DNA from: Maricaulis sp048269565
Lineage (GTDB): Bacteria; Pseudomonadota; Alphaproteobacteria; Caulobacterales; Maricaulaceae
Assembly (NCBI RefSeq): GCF_048269565.1
Contig: NZ_JBLXIK010000004.1
Span: 186,001 to 250,000, forward strand
Direction: 5' to 3'
Length of the DNA stretch: 64,000 nt
A program made the position numbers and the translations under genes. The notes under the pieces are model-generated. The model ran no database searches, had not been told where the DNA came from, and saw only the letters and a program-made list of their open reading frames with translations. Positions 45,656 through 53,353 of the stretch are shown piece after piece (the first letter of the stretch is position 1; the number at the start of each line of letters is the position of its first letter).

Positions 45656-45684
45656 TTGGCGGGTGTACCAAATTTTGGTATTAT
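45656..45684 (+). promoter_or_regulatory. Promoter and operator of the parDE module
   Basis: TTGGCG (45656-45661) and TATTAT (45679-45684) are 17 bases apart. A perfect palindrome TACCAAA-T-TTTGGTA (45666-45680) sits between and over them, exactly where an autorepressor would block RNA polymerase. A GAAGGAGA site follows, 6-7 bases before the parD ATG. Confidence 0.7.
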
Positions 45685-45705
45685 GCGGCTCTGAAGGAGA
45701 TCGGC

Positions 45706-45948
45706 ATGAGCAAGAACACCAGCTTTTCCGTCGGGGAGCATTTCGCCGAATTTATACACCAACAGGTCGAACACGGTCGCTACGCTTCGGCCAGCGAGGT
45801 CGTCCGCGCTGGGTTGCGTTTGCTGGAAGGTGAGGAGAGCCAGCTCCAGGCAGTGCGCCAGGCGCTCGCAGAAGGTGAGGCGAGCGGCAGGGCAGAGCCG
45901 TTCGATATCGAGGCCTTCCTGGCGAGAAAGCATGCAGAGCGAGCGTGA
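45706..45948 (+). CDS. parD: ParD-family antitoxin (ribbon-helix-helix)
   Basis: An 80-residue antitoxin. The N-terminal ribbon-helix-helix (SKNTSFSVGEHFAEFIHQQV then GRYASASEVVRAGLRLLE, residues 2-45) dimerises and binds the operator. The acidic C-terminal half (GEASGRAEPFDIEAFLARK) is the part that wraps and neutralises the toxin in relatives. The ATG at 45706 follows AAGGAGA. Its stop overlaps the toxin start by 4 bases (GTGA), the usual coupling in such modules. Confidence 0.92.
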   Translation: MSKNTSFSVGEHFAEFIHQQVEHGRYASASEVVRAGLRLLEGEESQLQAVRQALAEGEASGRAEPFDIEAFLARKHAERA

Positions 45949-46259
45949 AGTCCGACTATTCTCTCACCCGCGCCGCGGAGCACGATCTGGACCGAATCTG
46001 GGATTATTCGGTCGACCGGTGGGACACCGCCCAGGCTGATGCCTATCTTCGGCGCCTCCAGGCTGCGATGGCGGGATTGTGTTTGTTTCCGGAGACCGGT
46101 CGCGCCGTGGACGATATCCGACAAGGCTATCGCGTTCTGCCCATCGAAGCACATTGCATTTTCTATCGTATTTCGATGGATGCTATTGAGATTGTTCGCA
46201 TTTTGCACGGCCGCATGGATGCCCGGGGTCAGTTTGCGATGGCCAGGGATGCCGGATAA
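45945..46259 (+). CDS. parE: ParE/RelE-superfamily toxin
   Basis: A 104-residue toxin that starts at a GTG at 45945 overlapping the antitoxin stop. The family signature is clear: YSLTRAAEHDLDRIWDYSVDRW at residues 5-26, FPETGRAVDDIRQGYRVLPI, and the terminal IVRILHGRMD. ParE toxins inhibit DNA gyrase; that target is inferred from family. The reading frame is intact, so the module is probably functional. Confidence 0.92.
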   Translation: MKSDYSLTRAAEHDLDRIWDYSVDRWDTAQADAYLRRLQAAMAGLCLFPETGRAVDDIRQGYRVLPIEAHCIFYRISMDAIEIVRILHGRMDARGQFAMARDAG

Positions 46260-46311
46260 CCCAGCTACAAACCTCACTCGACACGTCCTGCGCCCGCCCC
46301 TAGTCTCGACC

Positions 46312-46324
46312 TGAACAGTGTTCA
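46312..46324. promoter_or_regulatory. Candidate operator upstream of the nitronate monooxygenase gene
   Basis: TGAACA-G-TGTTCA is a perfect 13-base palindrome 70 bases upstream of the ATG. Its half-sites are identical to the core of the 21-base palindrome at 52137-52157 in front of the RND efflux operon. That suggests the TetR-family regulator at 51475-52116 controls both. The function is inferred. Confidence 0.5.
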
Positions 46325-46393
46325 CGCCTGCGGCCAATTTCAACGAGCCGGGCGGAACCGGTCGATAAATGTCGAGATACAAGGGACTACATC

Positions 46394-47356
46394 ATGGCTG
46401 AACCGGATATTCTGAAGGGCAGATTGCGCCTGCCCGTGATTGGCGCACCGCTTTTCATCATCTCCAATCCCGATCTGGTGATCGCCCAGTGCAAGGCCGG
46501 CATTGTCGGGTCATTCCCCTCGCTCAACGCGCGCCCGATCAGCCAGCTCGATGAATGGCTCGACCAGATCACCTCCGAGCTCGACAGCTATAACCGCGCC
46601 AATCCGGACAAGCCGGCGGCCCCGTTCGCCGTCAACCAGATCGTCCACCGCTCCAATGGCCGGCTGATGGAAGACATGGCGCTGTGCGAGAAATACAAGG
46701 TGCCTGTCGTCATCACCTCGCTGGGTGCGCAGGCGGAAGTGAACCAGGCGGTGCAGGGCTGGGGCGGCATCACCCTGCATGACGTGATCAATCAGCGCTT
46801 TGCCCACAAGGCGATCGAGAAGGGGGCCACGGGCCTGATCTGCGTCTCGGCTGGTGCCGGCGGTCATGCCGGCGCGCTCTCGCCATTTGGCTTCGTGGCC
46901 GAGACCCGTGCCTGGTTTGACGGCCCGATCCTGTGTTCCGGCTCGATCTCGACCGGTGGCGGCGTCCTCGCCGCCCAGGCGATGGGCGCGGATTACGCCT
47001 ATATCGGCTCGGCCTTCATCGCGACGGCTGAAGCGCGTGCCGACCAGGCCTACAAGCAGGGCATTGTCGAGGGCAGCGCCGAGGATATCGTCTACACCAA
47101 CCTCTTCACCGGTGTGCACGGCAATTATCTCAAGGCTTCGATCGTCGCTGCCGGCCTCGACCCGGACAATCTGCCGGAAAGCGATCCGTCGGCAATGAAT
47201 TTTGGTTCCGGTGGCGGTTCTGATGCCAAGGCCTGGAAGGATATCTGGGGTTCCGGCCAAGGCATCGGCTCGATCAAGGCCGTGCAGTCAGCCGGCGATT
47301 ACATTGAACAACTGATCGCGGAATATGCCGCCGCCAGGGCAAAAATCTGCGGCTAG
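46394..47356 (+). CDS. Nitronate monooxygenase / NAD(P)H-dependent flavin oxidoreductase
   Basis: A 320-residue FMN enzyme of the 2-nitropropane dioxygenase family, which oxidises alkyl nitronates or reduces quinones. Visible are the N-terminal RLRLPVIGAPLFIISNPDLV, the GLICVSAGAGGHAGALSPFGF active-site segment near residue 150 (His in AGGHAG), and SISTGGGVLAAQAMGADYAYIG, which binds the FMN phosphate. Exact substrates cannot be read. The promoter region contains a palindrome shared with the TetR/RND locus, consistent with a detoxification role. Confidence 0.88.
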   Translation: MAEPDILKGRLRLPVIGAPLFIISNPDLVIAQCKAGIVGSFPSLNARPISQLDEWLDQITSELDSYNRANPDKPAAPFAVNQIVHRSNGRLMEDMALCEKYKVPVVITSLGAQAEVNQAVQGWGGITLHDVINQRFAHKAIEKGATGLICVSAGAGGHAGALSPFGFVAETRAWFDGPILCSGSISTGGGVLAAQAMGADYAYIGSAFIATAEARADQAYKQGIVEGSAEDIVYTNLFTGVHGNYLKASIVAAGLDPDNLPESDPSAMNFGSGGGSDAKAWKDIWGSGQGIGSIKAVQSAGDYIEQLIAEYAAARAKICG

Positions 47357-47361
47357 ATGGC

Positions 47362-48021
47362 TCAGGCGCGCTGCGTCGCCTGCTCGGCAGGCATGACGCA
47401 GCGCGCAATGTCGACCGGCACGTCATAGAGATGGTCGGGATCGCTGGCCTCGAGGATGGCGGGCGTCGCAAAGCCCCAGCTGACGGCACCGCAGGCGCAG
47501 CCGGCTTCGCGGGCGGCTTCGATATCGCGAACCTCGTCGCCGATGCACAGTGTGCGCTCCGGTGTGCTGCCGGCTTTCCTGACGACCTTGCGGAACACCG
47601 CCGCCTTGCCGAACAGGGCCGCGCCGCATGCGAAATGGCTGATATGGGCGACCAGTTCCGGCCCCATCACCTGGCGGATAGCCTCCTCGCCATTGGAGCT
47701 CACCACGGCGATGGTGGCCCCGGCAGCGCGCAATTCCAGCAATAGCTCGGCAATGCCGTCAAACAGGGTGATCTGGTCGACATTCCTGGCAGCGCGGTCG
47801 CGGACATCGGCGGCGATGAAGGGCAGTTTCCAGGTCGGGATGCCCAGCTCGTCCATGATCGCTTTCGGCGCCATGCCGCGCAGGGCCTCGGCGCGCTCCT
47901 CGCAGATCGGGGTCAGCCCGTGTTTCTCGATCACATCGGACAGGGCGGTCCTGAACCAGGTCAGGCTGTCGGCCAGTGTGCCGTCGAAATCGAACACGAC
48001 GAGGTCGTAGCGCAAGGTCAA
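47362..48021 (-). CDS. HAD-superfamily phosphatase (phosphoglycolate phosphatase-like)
   Basis: A 219-residue HAD hydrolase with the nucleophile motif VVFDFDGTLADS near residue 7. Motif II is VVSSNGEEA, and motif IV is CIGDEVRDIEAAREAG with the two metal Asp/Glu. An alpha-helical C1 cap lies between. It could act on phosphoglycolate or a related small phosphate ester. No ATG is available near the start. A TTG at 48021 with CCGGAG about 7 bases upstream is favoured over the TTG at 48027. The gene converges tightly on the nitronate monooxygenase, with 5 bases between stops. Confidence 0.85.
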   Translation of the reverse strand: MTLRYDLVVFDFDGTLADSLTWFRTALSDVIEKHGLTPICEERAEALRGMAPKAIMDELGIPTWKLPFIAADVRDRAARNVDQITLFDGIAELLLELRAAGATIAVVSSNGEEAIRQVMGPELVAHISHFACGAALFGKAAVFRKVVRKAGSTPERTLCIGDEVRDIEAAREAGCACGAVSWGFATPAILEASDPDHLYDVPVDIARCVMPAEQATQRA

Positions 48022-48042
48022 ATCCAAACTCCGGCGGGCAGC

Positions 48043-48071
48043 AAAAAGGGGCCAGCTGGCGCCGACCCCTT
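48043..48071 (-). terminator. Intrinsic terminator of ald
   Basis: On the minus strand AAGGGGTC and GGCCCCTT pair (one G-U) around GGCGCCAGCT and run into TTTTT. It lies 33 bases after the ald stop. Confidence 0.75.
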
Positions 48072-48103
48072 GTAGTTTGCAGATTCTCGGGCCGCTTGCA
48101 CCC

Positions 48104-49222
48104 TTAAATCGACGTCAGCCAGTCAGGTTTGACGTAGGGCATTTTGAGATCGCGGGCGACCGGCTCGCAGCAGATCTCGCCGCCGGCGACATTGAGGCCG
48201 CGTGCCAGATGCGGATCGGCATTGAGGGCTGCGCGCGTGCCCTTGTTGGCGATCGCCAGCGCGAAGGGCAGGGTGGCATTGTTGAGCGCGAAGGCCGAGG
48301 TGCGGGCATAGGCGCCGGGCATGTTGGCGACGCAATAGTGCACCACGCCATCAATGATGAAGGTCGGGTCATCATGGGTGGTGGCTTTCGAGGTCTCGAA
48401 ACAGCCGCCCTGGTCGATGGCGATGTCGACGAGCACGGCGCCATCCTTCATCTCCTTCAGCATGTCGCGCGTCACCAGCTTGGGTGCCGCAGCGCCCGGG
48501 ATCAGCACGGCACCGATCACGACATCGGCCTGCAACACCGCCTGGTCGAGCGCGACCTGGGTGGAATAGGCAGTCTTCACGGCGCCGGCGAATTGCGCAT
48601 CGAGTTCGGACAGGCGTTTGGCCGAGCGGTCAAACACGGTGACGTCAGCGCGGGCACCGATCGCCATTTCCGCGGCATGGCTCCCGGCGACACCGCCGCC
48701 GATGATCACGACCTTGGCCGGCAGCACGCCGGGCACACCGCCGAGCATCAGGCCGCGGCCGCCTTGCGCCTTTTGCAGGCAATGCGCCGCGACCGAGACC
48801 GACATGCGGCCGGCAACCTGGCTCATCGGGGTGAGCAGCGGCAGACGGCCTTCATTGTCGGTGACGGTCTCATAGGCGATCGCGGTACAGCCGGAATCGC
48901 GCAGCGCCTGGGCCTGGACCGGATCGGGTGCCAGGTGGAGATAGGTGTAGAGCGTGTGATGCGGCTTCAGCATCGCCGTTTCCGACGGCTGGGGTTCCTT
49001 GACCTTGACGATCATCTCGGCGGCGTCGAACACGGCCTGCGCGTCTGCCAGGATGGTCGCGCCGGCGGCGATGTAGTCGTCATCGCTGCAGCCAATGCCT
49101 TCGCCGGCACCACTCTGGACCACGACCTCGTGGCCGGCGAGGACGAGTTCGCCGACGCTGGCCGGTGTCAGGCCAACGCGGTATTCGCGAACTTTGATTT
49201 CTGTGGGGACCCCGATACGCAT
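48104..49222 (-). CDS. ald: Alanine dehydrogenase
   Basis: A 372-residue NAD-dependent enzyme interconverting L-alanine and pyruvate plus ammonia. It starts MRIGVPTEIKVREYRVGLTP, the family signature with the pyruvate-binding Arg. It contains the Rossmann motif VVIIGGGVAGSHAAEMAIG near residue 168. The ATG is at 49222. A Lrp-type regulator is divergently encoded across a 207-base AT-rich region, and an intrinsic terminator ends the transcript. Alanine catabolism controlled by the adjacent regulator is the natural reading. Confidence 0.96.
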   Translation of the reverse strand: MRIGVPTEIKVREYRVGLTPASVGELVLAGHEVVVQSGAGEGIGCSDDDYIAAGATILADAQAVFDAAEMIVKVKEPQPSETAMLKPHHTLYTYLHLAPDPVQAQALRDSGCTAIAYETVTDNEGRLPLLTPMSQVAGRMSVSVAAHCLQKAQGGRGLMLGGVPGVLPAKVVIIGGGVAGSHAAEMAIGARADVTVFDRSAKRLSELDAQFAGAVKTAYSTQVALDQAVLQADVVIGAVLIPGAAAPKLVTRDMLKEMKDGAVLVDIAIDQGGCFETSKATTHDDPTFIIDGVVHYCVANMPGAYARTSAFALNNATLPFALAIANKGTRAALNADPHLARGLNVAGGEICCEPVARDLKMPYVKPDWLTSI

Positions 49223-49429
49223 GATATTTCCCGCTTCTGTGTGATCGATGTGGCGAATCCGGCGTTCAGGGTGTTCCTGCGATCCAGAAATAGAAGAATA
49301 TTCAAGGTTTACGGCATTTCGCTTGAGTTATATTGCGTCTCACGCCATAAGGCGCGTCATATATCGTTTGATCGGGCGCAAATCCAGAATATTTTGCGCG
49401 CCCGGTCCGGGATTGGGGGAGAGTGCCCG

Positions 49430-49912
49430 TTGCGCCTTGATAATGTTGATGTCGCCATCCTGACCGAATTGCAGGAGCATGGTCGCCTGACCAATTCCGA
49501 GCTCGCCGAGCGCGCCGGACTGTCGGCCTCGGCCTGCCATCGCCGCGTCAAGACGCTCGAGAGCAGCGGCGTGATCGACCGCTATGTCGCCATCCTGTCG
49601 GAAAAGGCGCTGGGACGGGGCATGAATGTCTATGTCCAGGTGACGCTCGACAATCAGAAGCGCGATACGCTGTCCGGCTTTGAAACCGCCGTCGAGGGCG
49701 TGCCCGAAGTGATGGAATGCTATCTGATGAGCGGCGATGCGGACTATCTGATCCGGGTGCTGGTGCGCGATGCCAATGATTATGAGCGCGTGCACCGCGA
49801 AGTGCTGTCCGGACTGCCCGGCGTGGCGCGCCTGGTCTCATCCTTCACCATTCGCCGTGTCTTCTCGCGCACGACCATGCCGGTGCCCGAGGCCTTGCCG
49901 GTCGCCGGCTAG
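49430..49912 (+). CDS. Lrp/AsnC-family transcriptional regulator
   Basis: A 160-residue regulator. The N-terminal winged helix-turn-helix (LDNVDVAILTELQEHGRLTNSEL then AGLSASACHRRVKTLESSGVI) is followed by the RAM ligand-binding domain (VPEVMECYLMSGDADYLIRVLV). The best start is a TTG at 49430, because GGGGGAGAG precedes it and no in-frame ATG is close. It is divergent from ald and probably activates it in response to alanine or another amino acid, as AldR/BkdR-type relatives do. Confidence 0.9.
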   Translation: MRLDNVDVAILTELQEHGRLTNSELAERAGLSASACHRRVKTLESSGVIDRYVAILSEKALGRGMNVYVQVTLDNQKRDTLSGFETAVEGVPEVMECYLMSGDADYLIRVLVRDANDYERVHREVLSGLPGVARLVSSFTIRRVFSRTTMPVPEALPVAG

Positions 49913-49996
49913 GTGAGGCGTCTTGCCACCGCGCGCAAATTGGTGCGGGGGCGTTTGACGATTGCATCGCGCGCCCGCCGGGGTTAATGGCGCGTC

Positions 49997-50458
49997 ATGA
50001 CCGATAACCGCTATCAAGACCTCGGCCAGCTTGGCGCCACCACGCCGCTGCCCGACCATCCCGACACCGCCACGCTCGAGCGCGTCGCCAATCCGTGCGA
50101 TGCGCCCTATATGATCCGCTTTGCCGTGCCGGAATTCACCTCGCTCTGCCCGGTGACCGGTGCGCCTGATTTCGCACATCTGGTGATCGATTACGTGCCG
50201 CGCGACTGGATCGTCGAATCCAAATCGCTCAAGCTCTATCTCGGATCCTTCCGCAATCATGGCGCTTTCCACGAAGCCTGCACGACCGGGATCGGCCAGC
50301 GCCTGGTGAAGGAACTCGATCCGGTCTGGCTGCGTATTGGCGGCTATTGGTATCCGCGCGGCGGCATTCCGATCGACGTGTTCTTTGCCACGGGCGAGCC
50401 GCCGGCCGGGGTGTGGATTCCCGAACAGGGTGTCGCCAGCTATCGCGGCCGCGGCTGA
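49997..50458 (+). CDS. queF: NADPH-dependent 7-cyano-7-deazaguanine reductase
   Basis: QueF reduces preQ0 to preQ1 in queuosine biosynthesis. The 153-residue length is the short, single-domain type. The catalytic Cys51 and Asp58 are in SLCPVTGAPDFAHL, and the QueF motif ESKSLKLYLGSFRNH is at residues 74-88. The ATG is at 49997. No other queuosine gene lies in the window. Confidence 0.96.
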   Translation: MTDNRYQDLGQLGATTPLPDHPDTATLERVANPCDAPYMIRFAVPEFTSLCPVTGAPDFAHLVIDYVPRDWIVESKSLKLYLGSFRNHGAFHEACTTGIGQRLVKELDPVWLRIGGYWYPRGGIPIDVFFATGEPPAGVWIPEQGVASYRGRG

Positions 50459-50462
50459 ACAG

Positions 50463-50505
50463 AAAAAAGGCGCTGTTCCTTCGGGGGGAGGGAGGAACAG
50501 CGCCT
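50463..50505 (-). terminator. Strong terminator hairpin between queF and the nitroreductase gene
   Basis: AGGCGCTGTTCCT (50468-50480) and AGGAACAGCGCCT (50493-50505) form a perfect 13-base stem. On the minus strand the stem runs into six U residues, so it would end nitroreductase transcription. It starts 4 bases after the queF stop, so it can also close queF transcripts. The 224 bases from 50506 to 50729 hold no gene I can support. Confidence 0.75.
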
Positions 50506-50729
50506 GGGCCGGATCGGCAGGGGGGTGCCGGTCGGACGGGGTGTCAGATCGCCAGCTGGCGATGCGAGTCCTGGGCGGGCGGCCTGTTTGCGGGGAGCGG
50601 TGCGGGTCTGTCACCTCATCCACCGGCCGCGTGCCCGGGACTGCAGGACTTCTTCTGACCGAAGGATGGTGCACGCGCCAGTATTATGAAATCTGAGCCG
50701 GCTTAGTGGCCTGTTAATCTTGCGCTGAC

Positions 50730-51356
50730 TCAGGCCTTCCAGCGGCCGACATGCGCGCGCGGCCGCGGCCGCTCCACGACCTCCTCGGTGGCAGTGCCGA
50801 TATAGATATAGCCGGCAATGCGCTCGCCGGATCGCAGGCCGAGTGCGTCCTTGATGTCGGGATCAAAGGCATACCATTCCGTCAGCCATTGCGCGCCAAA
50901 GCCCATCGCCGAGGCGGCAATCAACAGGTTCTGGCATACCGCGCCGGCCGACAATTCCTGCTCCCAGACCGGAACCTTGTGGTCTTCGGTCACGGTCGAG
51001 ATGACGGCAATCACCAGCGGCGCGCGCTCGAGGCGCTGTTGCTCGAAGCTGATCTGATCGGCGGTGGCGCCCGGATTCTTGACCGCCCAGACCTTGCTCA
51101 TGATGGTGCCGAAACTGCTGCGCGCCTCGCCTTCGAACAGGATGAAGCGCCAGGGGGCCAGCTTGCCATGATCGGGGACGCGTGCTGCGATTCCCAGCAA
51201 ATGCTCGACCTGATGCGCATCCGGTCCCGGTGACGACAGACAGATCGCCGGGGTCGAGCGCCGCCGGGTCAGCAGGGCCAACGTGTCCGGGCTGGCGTGC
51301 GATGACGCCAGGCGCTCACCGGGCACGGGGAAATCACGGGAGATCTTGTCGTTCAT
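50730..51356 (-). CDS. Nitroreductase family protein
   Basis: A 208-residue FMN-dependent oxidoreductase. It has the N-terminal LLTRRRSTPAI phosphate-binding arginines, the GIAARVPDHGKLAPWRFIL segment and AASAMGFGAQWLTEWYAF, and it ends with GYIYIGTATEEVVERPRP. This fits the YdjA/TdsD-like group. Its substrate may be nitro compounds, quinones or flavins. It is divergent from the TetR regulator across 118 bases, and a strong terminator lies downstream of its stop. Confidence 0.88.
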   Translation of the reverse strand: MNDKISRDFPVPGERLASSHASPDTLALLTRRRSTPAICLSSPGPDAHQVEHLLGIAARVPDHGKLAPWRFILFEGEARSSFGTIMSKVWAVKNPGATADQISFEQQRLERAPLVIAVISTVTEDHKVPVWEQELSAGAVCQNLLIAASAMGFGAQWLTEWYAFDPDIKDALGLRSGERIAGYIYIGTATEEVVERPRPRAHVGRWKA

Positions 51357-51474
51357 CGGGGGGCCTCATGGCGGTGGGAGAGAATGTCGCTTTGACGTTT
51401 GGGCTCTGGGATCGTTATATCGGTCAGGTAAGCATGTAGCCACGCCCCGTTGATACGGGAGGGAAAGTGTACGG

Positions 51475-52116
51475 ATGACTGTGGAAATTGCCATTGAGGA
51501 TGACACGCCGGCAGATCGTCGCCGCCGCAAGGTACGCGATGCGATCATTGATGCCGCCGAGGTCATTTTCTCCGCCGAGGGCGAAGAAGGCATCTCCATG
51601 CGCCGGCTTGCCGAGTCGATCGATTACAGCCCGGCGGCGATCTACAAATACTTCTCCTCCAAGGACGATCTGTTCGAGGCGATTCGGGAAACCTTTTTCG
51701 AACGCCTGATGGAACGCATCAATGGCGCCCGGGAGGAGGGCGGTGATACGCCCAGCCTCTGTGCCCGCTGCATGCGTGCCTATATCGAGACCGGGATCGA
51801 AGAGCCCAATCACTACATGATGGCCTTCTATTCGGGCAAAAAGATCGAACCGCACGCCCATGACGAGCAGGACATCGCCTTCCAGGCCGAACATGCCCTT
51901 GTCGACATGATCGAGGCGGGCATGGAGCAGGGCGTGTTCCGGTCCGTCGACCCCAAGCTTGCCTCCAAGAGCGTCTGGGCCAGCCTGCATGGCCTGACGA
52001 CGCTGATGGTGTCGATGGAAGGCTTCCCGGCGGGCATGCCTGGCTCGGAACATGTCACCGCCGATGCGGTGATCGATTTCCATACCGACATGATCCTGCG
52101 CGGGCTGCGAGCGTAG
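51475..52116 (+). CDS. TetR/AcrR-family transcriptional regulator
   Basis: A 213-residue repressor. The N-terminal helix-turn-helix is RRRKVRDAIIDAAEVIF, ISMRRLAESIDYSPAAIYKYFSSKDDLF (residues 40-67) in the usual TetR arrangement. The C-terminal ligand domain has a WASLHGLTTLMVSMEGFP helix typical of the WHG-domain group. It sits 97 bases upstream of an RND efflux operon whose promoter contains a 21-base palindrome, so it is expected to repress that pump and release on binding a toxic ligand. Confidence 0.92.
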   Translation: MTVEIAIEDDTPADRRRRKVRDAIIDAAEVIFSAEGEEGISMRRLAESIDYSPAAIYKYFSSKDDLFEAIRETFFERLMERINGAREEGGDTPSLCARCMRAYIETGIEEPNHYMMAFYSGKKIEPHAHDEQDIAFQAEHALVDMIEAGMEQGVFRSVDPKLASKSVWASLHGLTTLMVSMEGFPAGMPGSEHVTADAVIDFHTDMILRGLRA

Positions 52117-52136
52117 CGCATAGCAGCTATGCAAAA

Positions 52137-52157
52137 AAAGTGAACACTGTTCACTTT
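52137..52157. promoter_or_regulatory. 21-bp palindromic operator in front of the RND efflux operon
   Basis: AAAGTGAACA and TGTTCACTTT flank a single C, giving a perfect 21-base inverted repeat. It lies 57 bases upstream of the adaptor ATG, at the edge of a likely promoter (TTTTCA, 17 bases, TATATG at 52178-52183). It is the natural binding site for the TetR regulator just upstream. Confidence 0.75.
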
Positions 52158-52213
52158 TCAAACGCTATTTGACGCCCTATATGAAGCTGTAACGTCACAG
52201 CGAGGGTGGGCAT

Positions 52214-53353
52214 ATGTCCGGAACAAGTCGGCGACTGGGTGCAAGAACGGGGGTGGTGCTGGCCGCCATCTGCGTGGCCATACTGGTCTTCGGGGTCTCG
52301 TCCCTGCGTGCGGAAGCGACACTGAGCATCAATCCGCCTGCACCATTGCCCGTCTCCGTGGTCACCGCCGATTATGACGGCGATGCCCGTATCGAGGAAT
52401 TCTTCCCCGGCCTGATCCTGGCCCGCCGCCAGAGCGCGCTTGGCTTCGAGCGCGGCGGCCGCATCGATGCCATTCATGTCGATGTCGGCGACCGGGTCGA
52501 GGCAGGCCAGGTCATCGCTGTGCTCGACACGCGTGCGGTGCAGGCCCAGGTCGCAGCCGCCGACGCCCAGACGTCGGAGGCTGCAGCCCAGACCGCACTC
52601 GCCGCCGAGACCGAGGCGCGTCAGGAACAATTGCTCGAACGCGGCCATATCTCTCAGCAACGCCTTGACGAGGTGCGCACCACCACCCGCGCCGCCCGCG
52701 CGCGCCAGGCCGCGGCTGCAGCGGCGGCCAATGCGCTGCGGATCGAGCTCGATCTGTCCATCATGACGGCGCCCTTTGACGGTGTTGTCACCGCGCGTCT
52801 CGCCGATGAGGGCGCCATCGCTGCGCCGGGCCAGGCCCTGCTGGAACTGGTTGAAAGCGACTCGCTGGAAATCCGTGTCGGCCTGCCGCCACTGCTCGCG
52901 GCGCGGCTGGAGCCGGGGCGCGACTATCCCTTCATCGCCGATGGCGAGCCGATGACGGCCCGCTTCCGCGCCTCGACCGGCGTGGTTGATCGCCAGACCC
53001 GCACCGTGACGGCGCTGTTCGACATTGAATCCGGCCCGGCTGCGGCCGGCCAGGTCGTGCGCCTGTCCATGGCGACACCGATCGAGGCGGAAGGCTTCTG
53101 GGTTCCCACCTCTGCCCTCGCCGAGGGGCGGCGTGGTTTGTGGACCGTCTATGTCCTCAATGAGGACGGGGCCGGTTACCGCCTTGAGGCCCGCGTTGTC
53201 GAGACCGTCCGCATCGAGGCGGACCGGGTCTTCGTGCGCGGCACGGTCGCCGATGGCGAGCTGGTGTTGGCATCGGGTATCCAGCGCATCACACCCGGCC
53301 AGAGCGTGCTGCCCGCCGTTGAGGGCGAGCTGATCGAGGCGCGCGCGCAATGA
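52214..53353 (+). CDS. RND efflux periplasmic adaptor protein (MFP/HlyD family)
   Basis: A 379-residue adaptor with one N-terminal membrane segment (residues 14-32). The biotinyl-lipoyl half motif is RIDAIHVDVGDRVEAGQVIAV (residues 88-108). A coiled-coil hairpin rich in Ala and Gln covers residues 110-180, and the second lipoyl half is MTAPFDGVVTARLADEGAI. It bridges the inner-membrane pump and an outer-membrane channel that is not encoded here. The stop overlaps the RND permease start by 4 bases (ATGA). Confidence 0.92.
   Translation: MSGTSRRLGARTGVVLAAICVAILVFGVSSLRAEATLSINPPAPLPVSVVTADYDGDARIEEFFPGLILARRQSALGFERGGRIDAIHVDVGDRVEAGQVIAVLDTRAVQAQVAAADAQTSEAAAQTALAAETEARQEQLLERGHISQQRLDEVRTTTRAARARQAAAAAAANALRIELDLSIMTAPFDGVVTARLADEGAIAAPGQALLELVESDSLEIRVGLPPLLAARLEPGRDYPFIADGEPMTARFRASTGVVDRQTRTVTALFDIESGPAAAGQVVRLSMATPIEAEGFWVPTSALAEGRRGLWTVYVLNEDGAGYRLEARVVETVRIEADRVFVRGTVADGELVLASGIQRITPGQSVLPAVEGELIEARAQ

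Noticed and set aside
50337..50696. Plus-strand frames running from queF into the following gap
   Set aside because: They start inside queF in a different frame, cross a strong terminator hairpin and have shadow-like composition.
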